Shown here piece by piece: positions 1 through 13,000 of a stretch of DNA of 64,000 nucleotides. Location of the stretch: the NCBI GenBank assembly GCA_009792885.1, contig WMCF01000056.1, positions 4,250,338-4,314,337 on the forward strand, in the 5' to 3' direction. Position 1 is the stretch's first letter, and each line of letters opens with the position of its first letter. The position numbers were made by a program, and so were the translations under genes. The stretch is from Eremophila alpestris peregrina. Taxonomy: Eukaryota > Chordata > Aves > Passeriformes > Alaudidae. The notes below the pieces were generated by a model. It did not search any database. It worked only from the letters and a program-made list of their open reading frames with translations, and had not been told where the DNA came from.

Positions 1-131
1 GGAGGGGGCGCGGGGGGACACGATGGCGGGCGGGGGGCGGTGGCGGGGGACGCGATGGGCGGGGGGCTGCGCTAACACCATCTTGGCTCGTTTGATGGGG
101 GTCCTCCGGGGTGTCCCGAACCCCTGGAACC

Positions 132-1549
<1,418 letters not shown>

Positions 1550-1592
1550 GCCAGGATCAGCTGGTACCTGCTGCATTCTCTTTGTTTGTTAC

Positions 1593-1598
1593 AATAAA
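1593..1598 (+). promoter_or_regulatory. RPL38 polyadenylation signal
   Basis: AATAAA in an AT-rich 3' tail 44 nt after the RPL38 stop codon, followed by a GT-rich stretch (1614-1630). Confidence 0.85.
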
Positions 1599-1899
1599 TA
1601 AAAAACTGTTCCTGATGTCGCCTTTGGTGTTTCATAACTCACTCTTCCTGGTTCTGGAGCCACTCCAGGGGTCTTTGGAGCCACTCAGGGGGTTTTGGGG
1701 CTGGTGTTGCTCAGGGTAGAGGGGCTCAGGGGCCGGTTCTGGTACCTGTGGGCGCCGGGGACTCACCAGACATGGATCCATCCCTTTGCTCGTGGGTGTG
1801 ACAGCTGGGGACGGAACGTGGGGCTGGCACATAGAGCCACCAGCGTGTCCTTGCTCTATAGCAGGGTCAGGCAGGGTGCGGTGCCCCGACAGCAGCAGC

Positions 1900-2118
1900 T
1901 TTGGGGCCCGGTGTCCCGGTGGCGGGGGTGACGCCGGGCGCGCTGCGAGTGGCTCCGCGGGCACGGTGCGGCCACCGGGGGCGGTGCGCGGGGCGGGCCC
2001 GGGGGGCGGTGCCGGTGGGTGGGGCCCGGGGCGGGTTCGGGGCGGGCGGGCAGAGCCCGCGGCGTGGCGGCACCGCCGCCCCCCGCCCGGCCCGGCAGCG
2101 CGGCGACCCCGGCCCGCC
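1900..2118 (+). promoter_or_regulatory. TTYH2 CpG-island promoter and 5' UTR
   Basis: The region between the RPL38 3' end and the TTYH2 start is extremely GC- and CpG-rich, with repeated GGGCGG/GGGGCGG boxes (about 1978-2050). No TATA box is visible. This is inferred to be a CpG-island promoter; the 1600-1900 stretch before it holds only RPL38 downstream sequence. Confidence 0.6.
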
Positions 2119-5100
2119 ATGGGGCCCGCCCGCGCCGATTACCTGGCGCCCTGGTGGGCGGCCTGGCTGCACGGGCTCCCGCACCGCGGCCCGCGCCTGC
2201 AGCCCGTGCCCAGCACCTTCCGCCCGCAGGACCCCGACTACCAGCAGGTACCGGCCCGGGACCCCCGCGCCCGCCGCGCCCTCCCCGCGCCGGGTCCCGC
2301 TCGCCCCGCGCCCCCCGCGCCGCTCCCCGGCGGCGCCCGGTGCCAGCTCTGATCTGACGGCGCACAAAGCGCCTTTCATCGCCCGGCCCCCCCCCCGCCC
2401 CGGGACGGCACCGGCACCCCCGCCCCTGCCGCTCCCTTGCCGGCCTCACCGCTTCTTTTGGTCCCCCTGAGCCCCTGCCCCGCGCCCCGGGCCCGCCGCG
2501 GCATCGCGGGGCACGGCTCGCCCTGAGCCCGAAATGGGGAGGGGGCACAGCGCCGAGGTTCCTGTGCTCCAACATCCCGGCAAGGGGCGGCTGCAGCCCC
2601 GGCTCGGCCACCGCGGCTTGGGAGCCCTGCGTGGGAATGGGGACAGAGATGGGGACAGGGACACTTCCTCTTCCCCACGTGACAGTCCCGTGGGGCGCTG
2701 AACGCGGCCGCATCCCGGGCACAGCAGCGGGTCACGGGCACTGCTGCTGACTGTGCCATCTCCTTCCAGTCGCTGCTTGTCCTGGGCTTGGTGGCCGCCG
2801 TGTGCCTCGGCCTCAACCTCCTCTTCCTCACCGTGTACCTGATCTGCCTGTGCTGCTGCAAGAGGGACCAGGACGCCGAGACCAAGCGGCCCCACTCGTG
2901 TTGTGTCACCTGGATGGCCGTCACCGCCGGGCTCATCTGCTGGTGAGGACGGCGACGTGCTGCTGTCCCCCTGCCACCGAGGGGACTATGCACTCCAGCC
3001 ACGAGTCGCTTTAATTAGATCTGTGCAATTAAACGTGCTCCATCCCCGCCTCCTCCCGTGCAGCTGCTGGGGCAGCCCCAGAGAGCAGCTGCGGGCCAGC
3101 CCCGTCCCCATCCCCGTCATTCCCGGCTAATCCCGGGCGGGAGCGTGGCCGCTCACTAATCCCAGCCCCGAGCAGATGGCGGGTGGCAGCGTGACCCAGC
3201 TGGCAGGTCCCTTGTGCCCGACCTTAATTGCAACCACAACAATTAGACAAGGGGACGCTTTTTCACCCTGCTCCGCTCTGGGGGCTTTCCAAGCCCACCT
3301 CAATTCAGGGCAGCCATGGTTTGAAGGGCCCCCAGGGCAGCCACCCCGAGTGTCCCCCAGCATTGCTGGATTGGGGGGAACAGGATGGGCCACGGGCCCC
3401 TTTGGCTGCCTGGCTACGACCCTCGCTCCAGACAAAGGGGCTGCTTTGCCGGGGCGGAGCGAGATGGCTGCCTGTGAGCCTCGCACGGAGCAGGGAATCA
3501 GGGAGACAGGGAAACGGCACTAATGAGCTCAGCAAGCTCCCCCCACCACGGCAGGGGGCCACTCTGCAGCTCCCAGGGACTTTGAACCCCCCCAGCAGCC
3601 TGTTGGTGGCCATCCAAGGGCTGATGGTGGCTGTTAGCAGGCCAGGGTCTGTTGGTTGTACCGGGGTTTGGTGAGCACCGTGTGCACTGGCCACGTGTGG
3701 TCAGGACACAGCCATGGGCACCTCTGTCCTCAGAGCCAGCTGCATCCCAGCCCTGTGGGGAGCTCTGCAGCAGCTGTAGAGCCTGGAGGGCCTGGAGCCG
3801 CTTCAGCTCCCAGGCAAAGGTTTCATCGGGAGCCGTGGTGCTTCCAGCAGATTCCCCTAATCTGCTTGGCCCTGCCCCTCCGCCCTCAATCTCTCAGGGT
3901 TTGGCAGGAGGAGCTTCCAACCCACCATGCCCACAGAGCAGCTCCGGCTGTCCCCAGGCCCCTGTCACCAGCAGGAGCAGGTTCCCATCATGGCACTGTC
4001 CCTGTCCCACTCTTTGCCCTGCCATCTTTGGGCTGTCCCCCAAAAGCAGGATACTCTGGGGAGTGTCCCCTTGTCCAGTGTCACAGGGTGAGCATGTCCC
4101 TCCCCTCTCATCAGGGTCCCCTCTCTGCCCACAGTGCTGCCGTTGGCATCGGCTTCTATGGGAACAGCGAGACCAACGACGGGGTTTTCCAGCTGCTCTA
4201 TGCCCTGGACCACGCCAACCAGACCCTCACTGGCATCGACTCCCTGGTAGTGCATCAGTGCCCTGTTCTGGGTTTGGTTAAAGCACCAGGGAGGGATGTT
4301 TGGCTGCTCCAGCCAAGCCCCCGGGGTGGCTGTGCTGTGCCCAGCGCGGGAGGGTGACGTCACCCCACAGAATGGGACCTTTGTGGCCCAGCAGGGCCGG
4401 GTCGAGGCCATGGCAGGGCTGTTCTGAGGGCACAGCGGGTTGGGGTGGAGCTGCTGTCCCGGAGGAAAAGCATTCCAGGGATGGGGCACATGGCTCTGCC
4501 AGGCTGGTAGGTGCTGACCATCCCTCTGGCCACAGGTCGCCAGCACCACACTGCAGATGCAGGGAGGGCTGGAGCAGCACCTGGCGCGGCTGAACGAGCT
4601 CCTGGCCTCGCGGGGGGATTATGTGCAGACCCTCAAGTTCACTCAGCAGCTGGCTGGCAGCATCATCCTGCAGCTCCAGGGGCTGCCAGCCTGGCGGGGC
4701 GTCAGCGCTGACCTCACGCAGCTGTCGGGACAGGTCGCCTATGTGGAGTATTACCGGTGAGCTCCAGCATTCCAGGGCGTGTCTGGCGGGGCTGGGGAGG
4801 TGGCTGTGTGTGACAGAGCCTTCCTCTCTGCCCAGGTGGCTGGCTTACCTGCTCTTCTTCATCCTCGTCCTCACCGTCTGCCTGCTGGCCTGCCTGGGGC
4901 TGGCCAAGCACTCCCGCTGCCTCCTGGTCATGTGAGTACCCTAGGGACGGCCTGGGGGGGCTCATGGGGACCCCCAGCCATGCTCCCCACTCATGCTCTC
5001 CCTGCAGGATGCTGTGCTCTGGGCTGCTCATGCTGGTCCTCAGCTGGGCCTCCATGGCCGTGGACACGGCAGCTGCGGTGGTGAGTGGGGCAGGAGGGGA

Positions 5101-8008
5101 GGGAGGGAGGGAAGGGCTGCATGGGGCTGTGCCGAGCACTGTGGGCACCAGTGACATCCTTCTGTCCCCACAGGGCACCAGTGACTTCTGTGTGGCCCCG
5201 GACAAGTTCATCATGAACCAGACAGATGATGAGATCAGTGCAGGTGAGAGCTGGCTGTGAGGTAGAGATGAGCACGGGTAGGACCCCAAAATCCACCTGG
5301 AGGTCTAGTGTCTCCCACTGCCACTGTCCCCCCACCACAGCTCCCTGTGCCCCAGATTGCTCCTGCTGATGTTCCCATTCTCTCTGCAGAGGTGGTTCAT
5401 TATTACCTGTACTGTGACCAGAGCCTGAGCAGCCCCTTCCAGCAGGTACAGGGAGGGTGGGCACTGCCCTTGGTGCTGCCTGGGGCTGGGGGGAGTCTGT
5501 GACTGTTCCCCACTCCCCCCTGCAGGCTCTCACCGTGTTCCAGCGCTCACTGACCACCATGCAGATCCAGATCCAGGGGCTCATCCAGTATGCACTGCCC
5601 CTCTTCCCAACAGCTGAGGTACAGGAGCGGGGAGCAGGGGATCCCCATCCCTCCTTCTGCTCCCCAGAGCTCCCTGACCCCCCTTTTCCCACAGAAAGAC
5701 CTGCTGGGGGTCCAGCAGCTCCTCAACTCCTCAGAGACCAGCCTGCACCAGCTGACAGCCCTGCTGGACTGCCGGGGGCTGCACAAGGTGAGGGTGGGGC
5801 TGACTGGGGACCACTCTGGGGTCCCCCTGCAGTGCCACCAGCGCTGCCCTGCCTGTGTCCCTCCAGGATTACCTGGATGGCCTCATTGGGATCTGCTACG
5901 ACGGCGTGGAGGGGCTGCTCTACCTCGGGCTCTTCTCCCTGCTGGCAGCTGCTGCATTCTCCACGGTGATCTGCGCGGCCCCGCGCGCCTGGAGGCAGCT
6001 GGCTGGGCGGTGGGTGTGCACAGAGACCCCTGTCCTCTCCGTGGCCACAGAGTCACCTCGCTCTGGGCACAGGGACCCACGTGAGTGCCAGCACCTCGTT
6101 CCCCTACAGGGACCGGGACTACGATGACATGGACGAAGAGGACCCCTTCAACCCGCAGGCCCGGCGCATCGCCACGCACCGCCCGCCCCGGGGGCAGCTG
6201 CGCAGCTTCTGCAGCTACAGCAGCAGCCTGGGCAGCCAGAGCAGCCTCCACCCCCCGGCACAGACCGTGTCCAATGCCCCTGTCTCTGAGTACATGTGAG
6301 ACCTCCAAGCCCCTGCTGCAGGGAGGGAGCTGTGCTGGGGACAGGAGTGACAGGGAGGGAGCTGTGCTGGGGACAGGAGTGACAGGGAGGGAGCTGTGCT
6401 GGGGACAGGAGTGACAGGGAGGGAGCTGTGCTGGGGACAGGGGGGATGGAGCTGTGCTGGGGACAGGGGGGATGGGGAAGGAGCTGTGCTGGGGACAGGG
6501 GGGATGACAGGGGTCTTACTGTGCTGGTGACAGGGGTCTTGCTGTGCCCCCCAGGAACCAGGCTGTGCTCTTCGGAGGGAACCCCCGCTACGAGAACGTG
6601 CCCCTCATTGGCAGAGGCTCTCCTCCCCCCACGGTACGATGGCAGGCCAAATCTTTGTGACATCCCAACAGGGCCACCTTGGGCAGCCACTCTGGGTCAT
6701 TGCTCCCTGGGGTGGGACAAGGATGGGAGATCCTGGTGCCCCTGCCTGGCTCTAACCCAATTCCTGGCCACTCACAGGGAGGGGACACAGCCACATGCTG
6801 GGGGATACCAAAATAACCCTCCCCTCCCTCCCTTCCCTGTGTTTCCTCTCCATCCTGGCTCTCAGAGGACGCTTCTCGCAGTCTCTCCCTTCACGTTCCC
6901 ATTTCCCTGCTCGTTAATCCTGCCCTCTCTGGTATTGCTGCTTTATTTTTTATTCCTTGTCTTTTTTTTTTTTATTATTTCTTTTAATTTTTTGCATCCA
7001 TTATTTTGGAGCTAAGTTGCCCATCAAGAGTAAGTTCAGCCACTTCCTTCTCCCTCCTCATCCCTGGGCAGCAGCCGGGTTCTCCCCTCCTTCTCACCCT
7101 TCCATCCCTCCCTCTATCCCTGTTTCCTGCTTGGCTTTTGGGATGCAGAGAGCTCAGGGAGGGGGGACAAAGGGCCGCATTTTGTGCCCAGCCACATTCC
7201 AGGAGGATTTTCAGCTCCTGCATGTTGGGATGCTGGTCCCTATCTCCATCCCTGGAGCAGTGAAACCCCTGCCAGTCAGGATGTGACTCCAGAAATGCTG
7301 CCATGGCAGGAATACTGTGTCCCTCTCCTCCAGGGATGATTTTTTCCATCATGTGGAAGCTTGGATCCATCTTACAGACCTAGCAGCTGGCGAGAGCCTC
7401 CTCCCGGGGGGGACACAAGTGGGGGGATTAATTGGAGCACTTCTCCCCGCCCTGAATAGTCTAATTTACCCAGGATTCAGATCCCTGAGGAAAGACTTTG
7501 CGAGTCCAGAATAACAAACTCGGAATAATCTTCCTTAATGCCTGGCTGGGGTGATCCTCCCTGCTGTGAAATCCTGGAGGAATGTGATCCTGGGGGGAAG
7601 CTGGAGGCTTGGGCTCGCTGGCATCCCACAGACGGGCATATTTGGGATGAATTTGCTGCTGGTCTGAAGCTGGGAAGGTGGAGGATGAACCTGGGAAGAG
7701 ATGAAGCAGAGCTGGGTGGGCTTGGGAGGAGAGGAGAGGAGAGGGGTCTTGTCTCCCCCAGCCCTCACAGAGGCTGAGAGCAGGGTCTGACAGTTTCCAT
7801 GCCCACCTGGCAGATGAATTTGGGATTAATCCTCACAGGAGCTCTCCATGGGGCAGCACAGGGCTGGATGGGGTGTTTCAGGGTCTGGGTGGGGTGTTTT
7901 GGGGTGCTGACCCCCCGTGTGCCCCCCCAGTACTCCCCGAGCATGAGAGCCACGTACCTGGCGGTCACCGATGAGCACGTCCGGCACCGCGGCGACGTCC
8001 CGGCCTAG
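2119..8008 (+). CDS. TTYH2: Tweety family member 2, plasma-membrane channel-like protein
   Basis: Fourteen coding exons: 2119-2247, 2770-2942, 4135-4246, 4536-4756, 4836-4931, 5008-5080, 5174-5243, 5390-5445, 5526-5618, 5695-5787, 5867-6009, 6110-6295, 6555-6633, 7931-8008. They give 533 residues (human 534). The family is five-pass: membrane segments are seen near residues 45-70, 88-108, 213-235, 244-265 and 388-410. N-glycosylation sequons lie at N129, N283 and N352, all on predicted extracellular loops. The C-terminal tail has the DYDDMDEEDPFNPQA segment and a PPTY motif assembled across the exon 13/14 junction; in TTYH2 this PY motif is known to recruit the NEDD4-2 ubiquitin ligase. Tweety proteins were described as volume- or calcium-regulated anion channels, although their pore function is debated. 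The start has Kozak context GCCATGG in a CpG island. Confidence 0.96.
3000..3260. promoter_or_regulatory. Homeodomain-motif-rich patch in TTYH2 intron 2
   Basis: Within an otherwise GC-rich intron this stretch has clustered ATTA/TAAT cores (TTTAATTAGAT, GCAATTAAAC, two TAATCCC, CCTTAATTGC, ACAATTAGAC). This composition is typical of conserved non-coding enhancers, but conservation cannot be tested here. Confidence 0.3.
6319..6545. repeat. 32-bp minisatellite filling TTYH2 intron 12
   Basis: Four near-identical 32-bp units begin at 6319, 6351, 6383 and 6415 (unit starts CAGGGAGGGAGCTGTGCTGG), followed by shorter degenerate units of the same GCTGTGCTGGGGACAGG core up to about 6545. The intron itself is 6296-6554, so almost all of it is repeat. 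Confidence 0.9.
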
Positions 8009-9085
8009 GAGGGGATTCCTCTCGGGAAACCAAAGACCCTGGAGGGAGAACACACGGTGGGAGACACAGCAGGGGCTGGAGGATGAACCTGGAGCACCCC
8101 CAGCACCTCCCAGACCCAAATCCTGCTGCCTTACAGAGCACAGAGGGGTCTCTGGTGTCTTCTGCTGTCCCTGTGCCAGCTCGGGAATGTTCTGGAGCAC
8201 AAATCCCGGGCCACTCTGCCTCTGGGTGTGGGCAGAGGCTCCCATAGCAATGCAGCACCAACCACTAGTGATCCTAACCCCTTCCCCACACCCCTCCCTG
8301 GCTGTCCCAGCTCCCCGTGCCCCTCTCATTCCCAGGAGCCTTCCCAGGATGAGCAATTAGGGATGTTTTGGCCTTGCTGGTTTTCCTTTGCTTTGCCCCC
8401 CCGGGGTTTGGGAGCTGTGGGAGGCACTCGCTCTGTTCCAGAGAGGGGAACTGCTGTGGGGTTTGTTTACAGCAGGTTTTTGGGGTGAGTTTAGGCTCTT
8501 TTTGGCTCCCCAGGGCAGGTGTGGGCTGGGGCAGGCTCCCCTCCTCCTGCAGCCGTGGAGTGGTCACAAATCCCTGGGGAAAGGGATGGGAACTACTGGG
8601 GCATCCCTGGGGTGGCTGAGGTGTCTGGGAAGGGACAACAAGGACATGCCACCATGGGAGGCTCATCCAGAACTTCCAGGGTAAGGACCTGGGAGAGCAG
8701 TATGAGCTGAACTTGGCCCTTTGGGGCTGTCCTTTGGCACACGGATCCCCAGGAAAGGCCCATCCCCCTGCCCCATCCCACCCAGACCCCCAAAGGGTGT
8801 GCACAGAGCAGTGGATGTGCCCCCACCCAGGGCCAGGACATCCCCCTGACTCCCCCTCTCCGTCTTCCCCATGACTAGAATCCCTCCCCTTGGGTAAAAT
8901 CCTGAGGGATTTTTTTTTTAATTATTTTTTTTGGCTTTTAATGTTTCCATGTAATGGTACTGGTAGAAAAGCTGTTGTAACCGCATGTGAACTAACCGAA
9001 GGACTCTGGCTGGGAGCTGGAGTCCGGCTGGATTTGTACGTGCCCTTTTGGGGGAAAGGATAATAAACACTTGGACTAAATTAAT
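8009..9085 (+). other. TTYH2 3' UTR and polyadenylation signal
   Basis: Non-coding sequence after the TTYH2 stop. An AATAAA at 9062-9067 is the first canonical signal downstream, giving a 3' UTR of about 1.07 kb. It includes an A/T-rich tract (8909-8940) before the signal. No other gene is visible in this stretch. Confidence 0.65.
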
Positions 9086-9149
9086 CTCTCCCGCGCGGAT
9101 TTTTTGGGGGAGAATAATCAGTGTTTGGGGCACCTTTGAGTTGACCTTC

Positions 9150-9270
9150 CCAATATGGCGGTGGTCACGTGACGTCACGCGTCGCCATTGCGGGGAGGGC
9201 GGCACTGTGCGGTGCCACGTGACGGCAACGCCGGTGTCACGTGACGAGCTCGAGCTGTTGCCTGGCAACG
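9150..9270 (+). promoter_or_regulatory. DNAI2 promoter: RFX X-box, three CACGTG boxes and a CRE
   Basis: A compact CpG-rich block holds ATATGGCGG (YY1-like, about 9153), CACGTG at 9166-9171, 9216-9221 and 9238-9243, the full palindromic CRE TGACGTCA at 9170-9177, and the X-box GTTGCCTGGCAAC at 9257-9269. X-boxes are bound by RFX factors, which with FOXJ1 control motile-cilium genes, so this fits DNAI2 (start at 10026). The assignment to DNAI2 rather than to TTYH2 downstream sequence rests on position, CpG content and the X-box. Confidence 0.75.
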
Positions 9271-9399
9271 GCGACGCGTCCCCGGTCAGGCCTCACCGGG
9301 AACGGAACGGGACCAGGCCCCACCGGGGTCCCGGGGCTTCCGCGGGGTCTTCTTGTCACCCTGGGCACTTCATCGCTCTGTCCCTGCGCCTCAGCTCTG

Positions 9400-10015
9400 T
9401 TTTGGCACTCCCTGAAGCTCCTGCTGCCTTTTGAGGCCCTCTCAGGGTCCTCCCTCCACAGGATCCTTGCTCACATTTGGGGTTTGCTGAGGTTCCTGTT
9501 CCCTTTGGGACCTTCTGGGGCTCCCTGAGGTTCCTGTTCCCTTTGGGACATTCCCTAGGCTCACACTGTCTTCTGGGGCTGTAAAGGATCCCCACTCACT
9601 TTTGGGGTCTTCCATCCAAGACCCCATTCCCTTTTGGGGTTCCCCGAGGTTCTCCATCTGTTTCAGCATCCTCCCTCTCCAGGGCCTCTCTTCACATTTG
9701 GGTGTCCCTGAGGCTCCCATTCCTTTCTGGGGCCCTTATCCCAGAAGCCCTCGTTCCTTCCTGGAGCTCCCTGAGATCCCCACTCCCTTCCAGGACCATC
9801 TCTCCATCCCTAAAAACCCCACTCCCTTCTGGGATCCTCTCAGAGGCTCCCGCTCTCTTTTAGAACTCTCTCTTCCTCTCTGAGGCTTCTGCTCCCTTTT
9901 CGGCTTCCCTAAGTCCCTCCATCCCCTCTGGATCTCTCCACCTCTGAGGCCCCCACTCCTTTCTGGGGCTCCCTTTGAGGACCCTCCATCCCCAGGCCCC
10001 CCAGTCCTTTCCATT
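9400..10015. repeat. Degenerate minisatellite upstream of DNAI2
   Basis: About fifteen imperfect units with the theme CTTTTGGGGTTCCCTGAGG / CTCCCTGAGGTTCCTGTTCC run from just after the promoter block almost to the start codon. Unit length drifts between about 40 and 60 bp. The stretch would be the DNAI2 5' UTR or a leader intron; no coding potential was recognised. Confidence 0.75.
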
Positions 10016-10025
10016 CCCTCCCACC

Positions 10026-13000
10026 ATGGAGATCAAGTACGAGTACACGCGGAAGCGCAGCGAGTTCGGGCGGCCCTGCAGCTTCTCGGACCTCCTGGCT
10101 GAGGTGACCGTGGACATCCCGCCCGACCCCAGCCTGGCCGACGACTTCATCCCCCAGGACCCCGTGGACTTTGCTGTGCAGGAGGGTCCTGTCATGGCCT
10201 TGCACGAGGTACGGGGCCAGGTGGACACGGGGCTGGCAGAGGGGACATCCCGGCATGTCAGCAGCTGGCCCAAGGGGACAGGGTGTGTCAGGCACCTTTT
10301 GGGCTCTGAGCCCTCTGTGTCCCCGTGCCCAGGTGAACACAGAGAGGATGCAGGTGTCCATCAAGGGCGTGAACCATGTGGAGGGGGGGTGGCCCAAGCA
10401 CGTCGACCCCAAGAACCCAGAGCTGACCACCCGCTACCGGGAGGAGGTGGAGAGGGAAGAGGCATACACCAGGAGTGTCCAGCGCCTTGGCTCCGTAAGA
10501 CCCTGCCCTGAGCCCCCCTGAGCCCCCCTGAGCCCCCCAGAGACATGGCCATGCTGTCCCTGCAGCTGGTGGAGCACTACATCAGGCAGAACAACACCAT
10601 CGACATCTATGAGGAATATTTTGAGGAGGAAGAGGAGGATGAGGAGGAGGAGCAGCATCCCTCAGCCAAAATCGTCAATGTCGTCAGGTAGCACAGCTGG
10701 GGCAGCTCACCAGAGCCACAGCAGGGTCAAACCACCTTCATAGAAAGTGGGAAAGCTTTAGGAGTTAAATCCCAGTGTGTTTGGGATGGTCCTGGTGCAG
10801 TTTGTGGGTGTAGAGACCTGCTGAACCCTCCCTGCTCCATCACTCCATCCCTGCCCCTCTCCCTGCCCTGGCAATTTGGAGATGGTAACCAGGGTCAGAC
10901 TCAGCTCTGAGCACCTCCTGATGGTGCTTTTGGATTTTCCTTCTTATTTTTGGTGCCTCAAAGGTTAATTTCCACATCAGGGGTGTTTAGGAGTCAGATC
11001 CAGTAAGATTATTGGATTTTTAGAAAGGTATAACTGGAAAGATGATGAAATCATCAACTCTTCTCCCCCCACCTGGCCCCCGGGAGAATAATTTCCTGCA
11101 CTCAAGGCTTGAGGGCTGCAGATTGGTTTCCTTGTGATTCCCACAATTCCCTCTGGGAGATGTTCATCCCACTGATTCCCAAACTCACCTGTCTTGGCTG
11201 ATGTGTCACCCCAAAGGGACCCCAACCTGACCAGGAGGATGGCCACACACTTCTCCTGGCATCCAGATGCCAACAAGGAAGTGGCTGTGGCTTATTGCAG
11301 CCTGGACTTCCAGGACAGCAGGAAGGACATGAGCTTTGATTCCTACATCTGGGATCTGGGTAAGGGCAAGGGCAAACCCACCAGGCAATAAAGGAAGCCC
11401 TTTGTGTCTCAGAGAGCGGGATGAGGCCTTGCAGCACCCCAGGGAGGGTCGCTGGGGGAGCCTCCTGCTTTGCTTACACAGCAGTGCAGAAACAGGGAGA
11501 AATGGGAGCTGGAAGGTGGGAAAGAACCACTAAAATCCCACTCCACGGCTCCAGAGCCATGACAGGCAGCAGAGCCTGGAGCCTTGGATGAGGTTCTTGT
11601 GTTGATGTTGTTCAGTTGGTAATGAAGGAAAAAGGAGTCAGCAGGAGCCCAGGGTGACTTGCCCTGATCTCTCCAAGCCTGGTTCACACCTGATATATTT
11701 TGGAGTGAAAAGGACAAAGAAGAAGGGAGAGATTTGTGTACTGGGGGTCTGTCCCAGAGTGACATGGGCACCTCATCCTGCCCAGCTGTGTCAGGGAGTG
11801 GGGTGGGGGTAGCAAGATGGGCTGGGAGCTGCTTTTGAGGGCGCTGCCTTCACCCTTTGCTCTTCACTCATCCCTTTTTGGCAGAAAAACCCTACACGCC
11901 AGAGCTCACCCTCAAGCCCTCGTCCCCTGTGGTGACCCTGGAGTACAATTCCAAGGACTGGCATCACCTGCTGGGAGGCTGCTACAACGGGCAGATAGGT
12001 GAGGGGGGTTCATTCTGCTCCAGCCTGGCTCCAGCACTGCTGCTGCATCCGTGCTGCCTCTGGGAGCACAGGAGAAGCCCTGGGGTTTGCCTGTGCACAG
12101 GTGTGTGCTCACCTAAGGGAGGGGAGGGCACTGTGCCAAGGAGCCCTTCAGAGCAGAGGGAGGGAGGGATGGATGGATGGATGGATGGATGGACCCAGGG
12201 GATGAGCAGGATGGGTGCTGTGCTCCTGCTTCTCCCCCCACCCTGGATGATCTCTGGGAAGCACTGCATGAGGTTTGCTCCCTGTTCCAGCTTGAAAACA
12301 GCAGGTGAAATGTGACAAGGAGCTGGGCAAGGGCTTTTCTTTTCCTTCCCAGTGTATTGGGACACCAGGAAAGGGGGGCTGCCCATGGAGATGACCCCTG
12401 TGGAGTTCAGCCACAGGGACCCCGTGTATGGAGCGTGCTGGCTGCCCTCCCGAACGGGCACTGAGTGCTTCTCAGGCTCCACCGACGGGCAGGTGAGGGG
12501 CTGGGACAGGGCAAGGGGCTCCTGAGGGGTCCTGAAAGAGCTTCCTGTGCCTGCTCTGCCCCTCAGCAGCACAAGATCCTGGTCTTTCAGGCTGCCCCCA
12601 CAGCCCCTGCCACGCCTTGTCCCCACAGGTGCTGTGGTGGGACATCCGCAAGTTGTCACAGCCCAGTGAGACGCTGGTCTTGGACATCACTCGGGAGGAT
12701 CAGCTGACAAAGGCTCTGGGTGCCATCTCCCTGGACTTTGCCCCCACCATGGTGAGTGTCCCTGTGCCCACCGCCCACACCCCGACCTGGACAGGAGGGG
12801 GAGCCCAGCCTGGCACAGGGAAGTGTCTGGTCACCCCTGTGGGCACAGCCCAGGGCCAGATGCCCTCAGAAGAACTGGGGGTCAATGCACTCCAAAAACA
12901 CAGGGTTCCTGCTGGTATTCCAGTCCCTAAACCCCCCTGTGGGGGTAGGTCCCAGGGTTCTGGATCCCCCACACCCTGGGGTCTCCATCCTGCTGACAGC

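Noticed and set aside
1856..2722. 288-codon minus-strand open frame near the TTYH2 start
   Set aside because: GC-island shadow frame overlapping TTYH2 exon 1 and its 5' UTR on the other strand.
6085..6414. Repeat-containing frame continuing past TTYH2 exon 12
   Set aside because: It is a different frame from TTYH2 and runs into the intronic minisatellite.
9400..10015. Possible CRISPR-like or regulatory repeat array
   Set aside because: Units are adjacent, degenerate and without unique spacers; this is a vertebrate minisatellite.
12165..12193. GGAT repeat as a functional element
   Set aside because: Ordinary intronic microsatellite.
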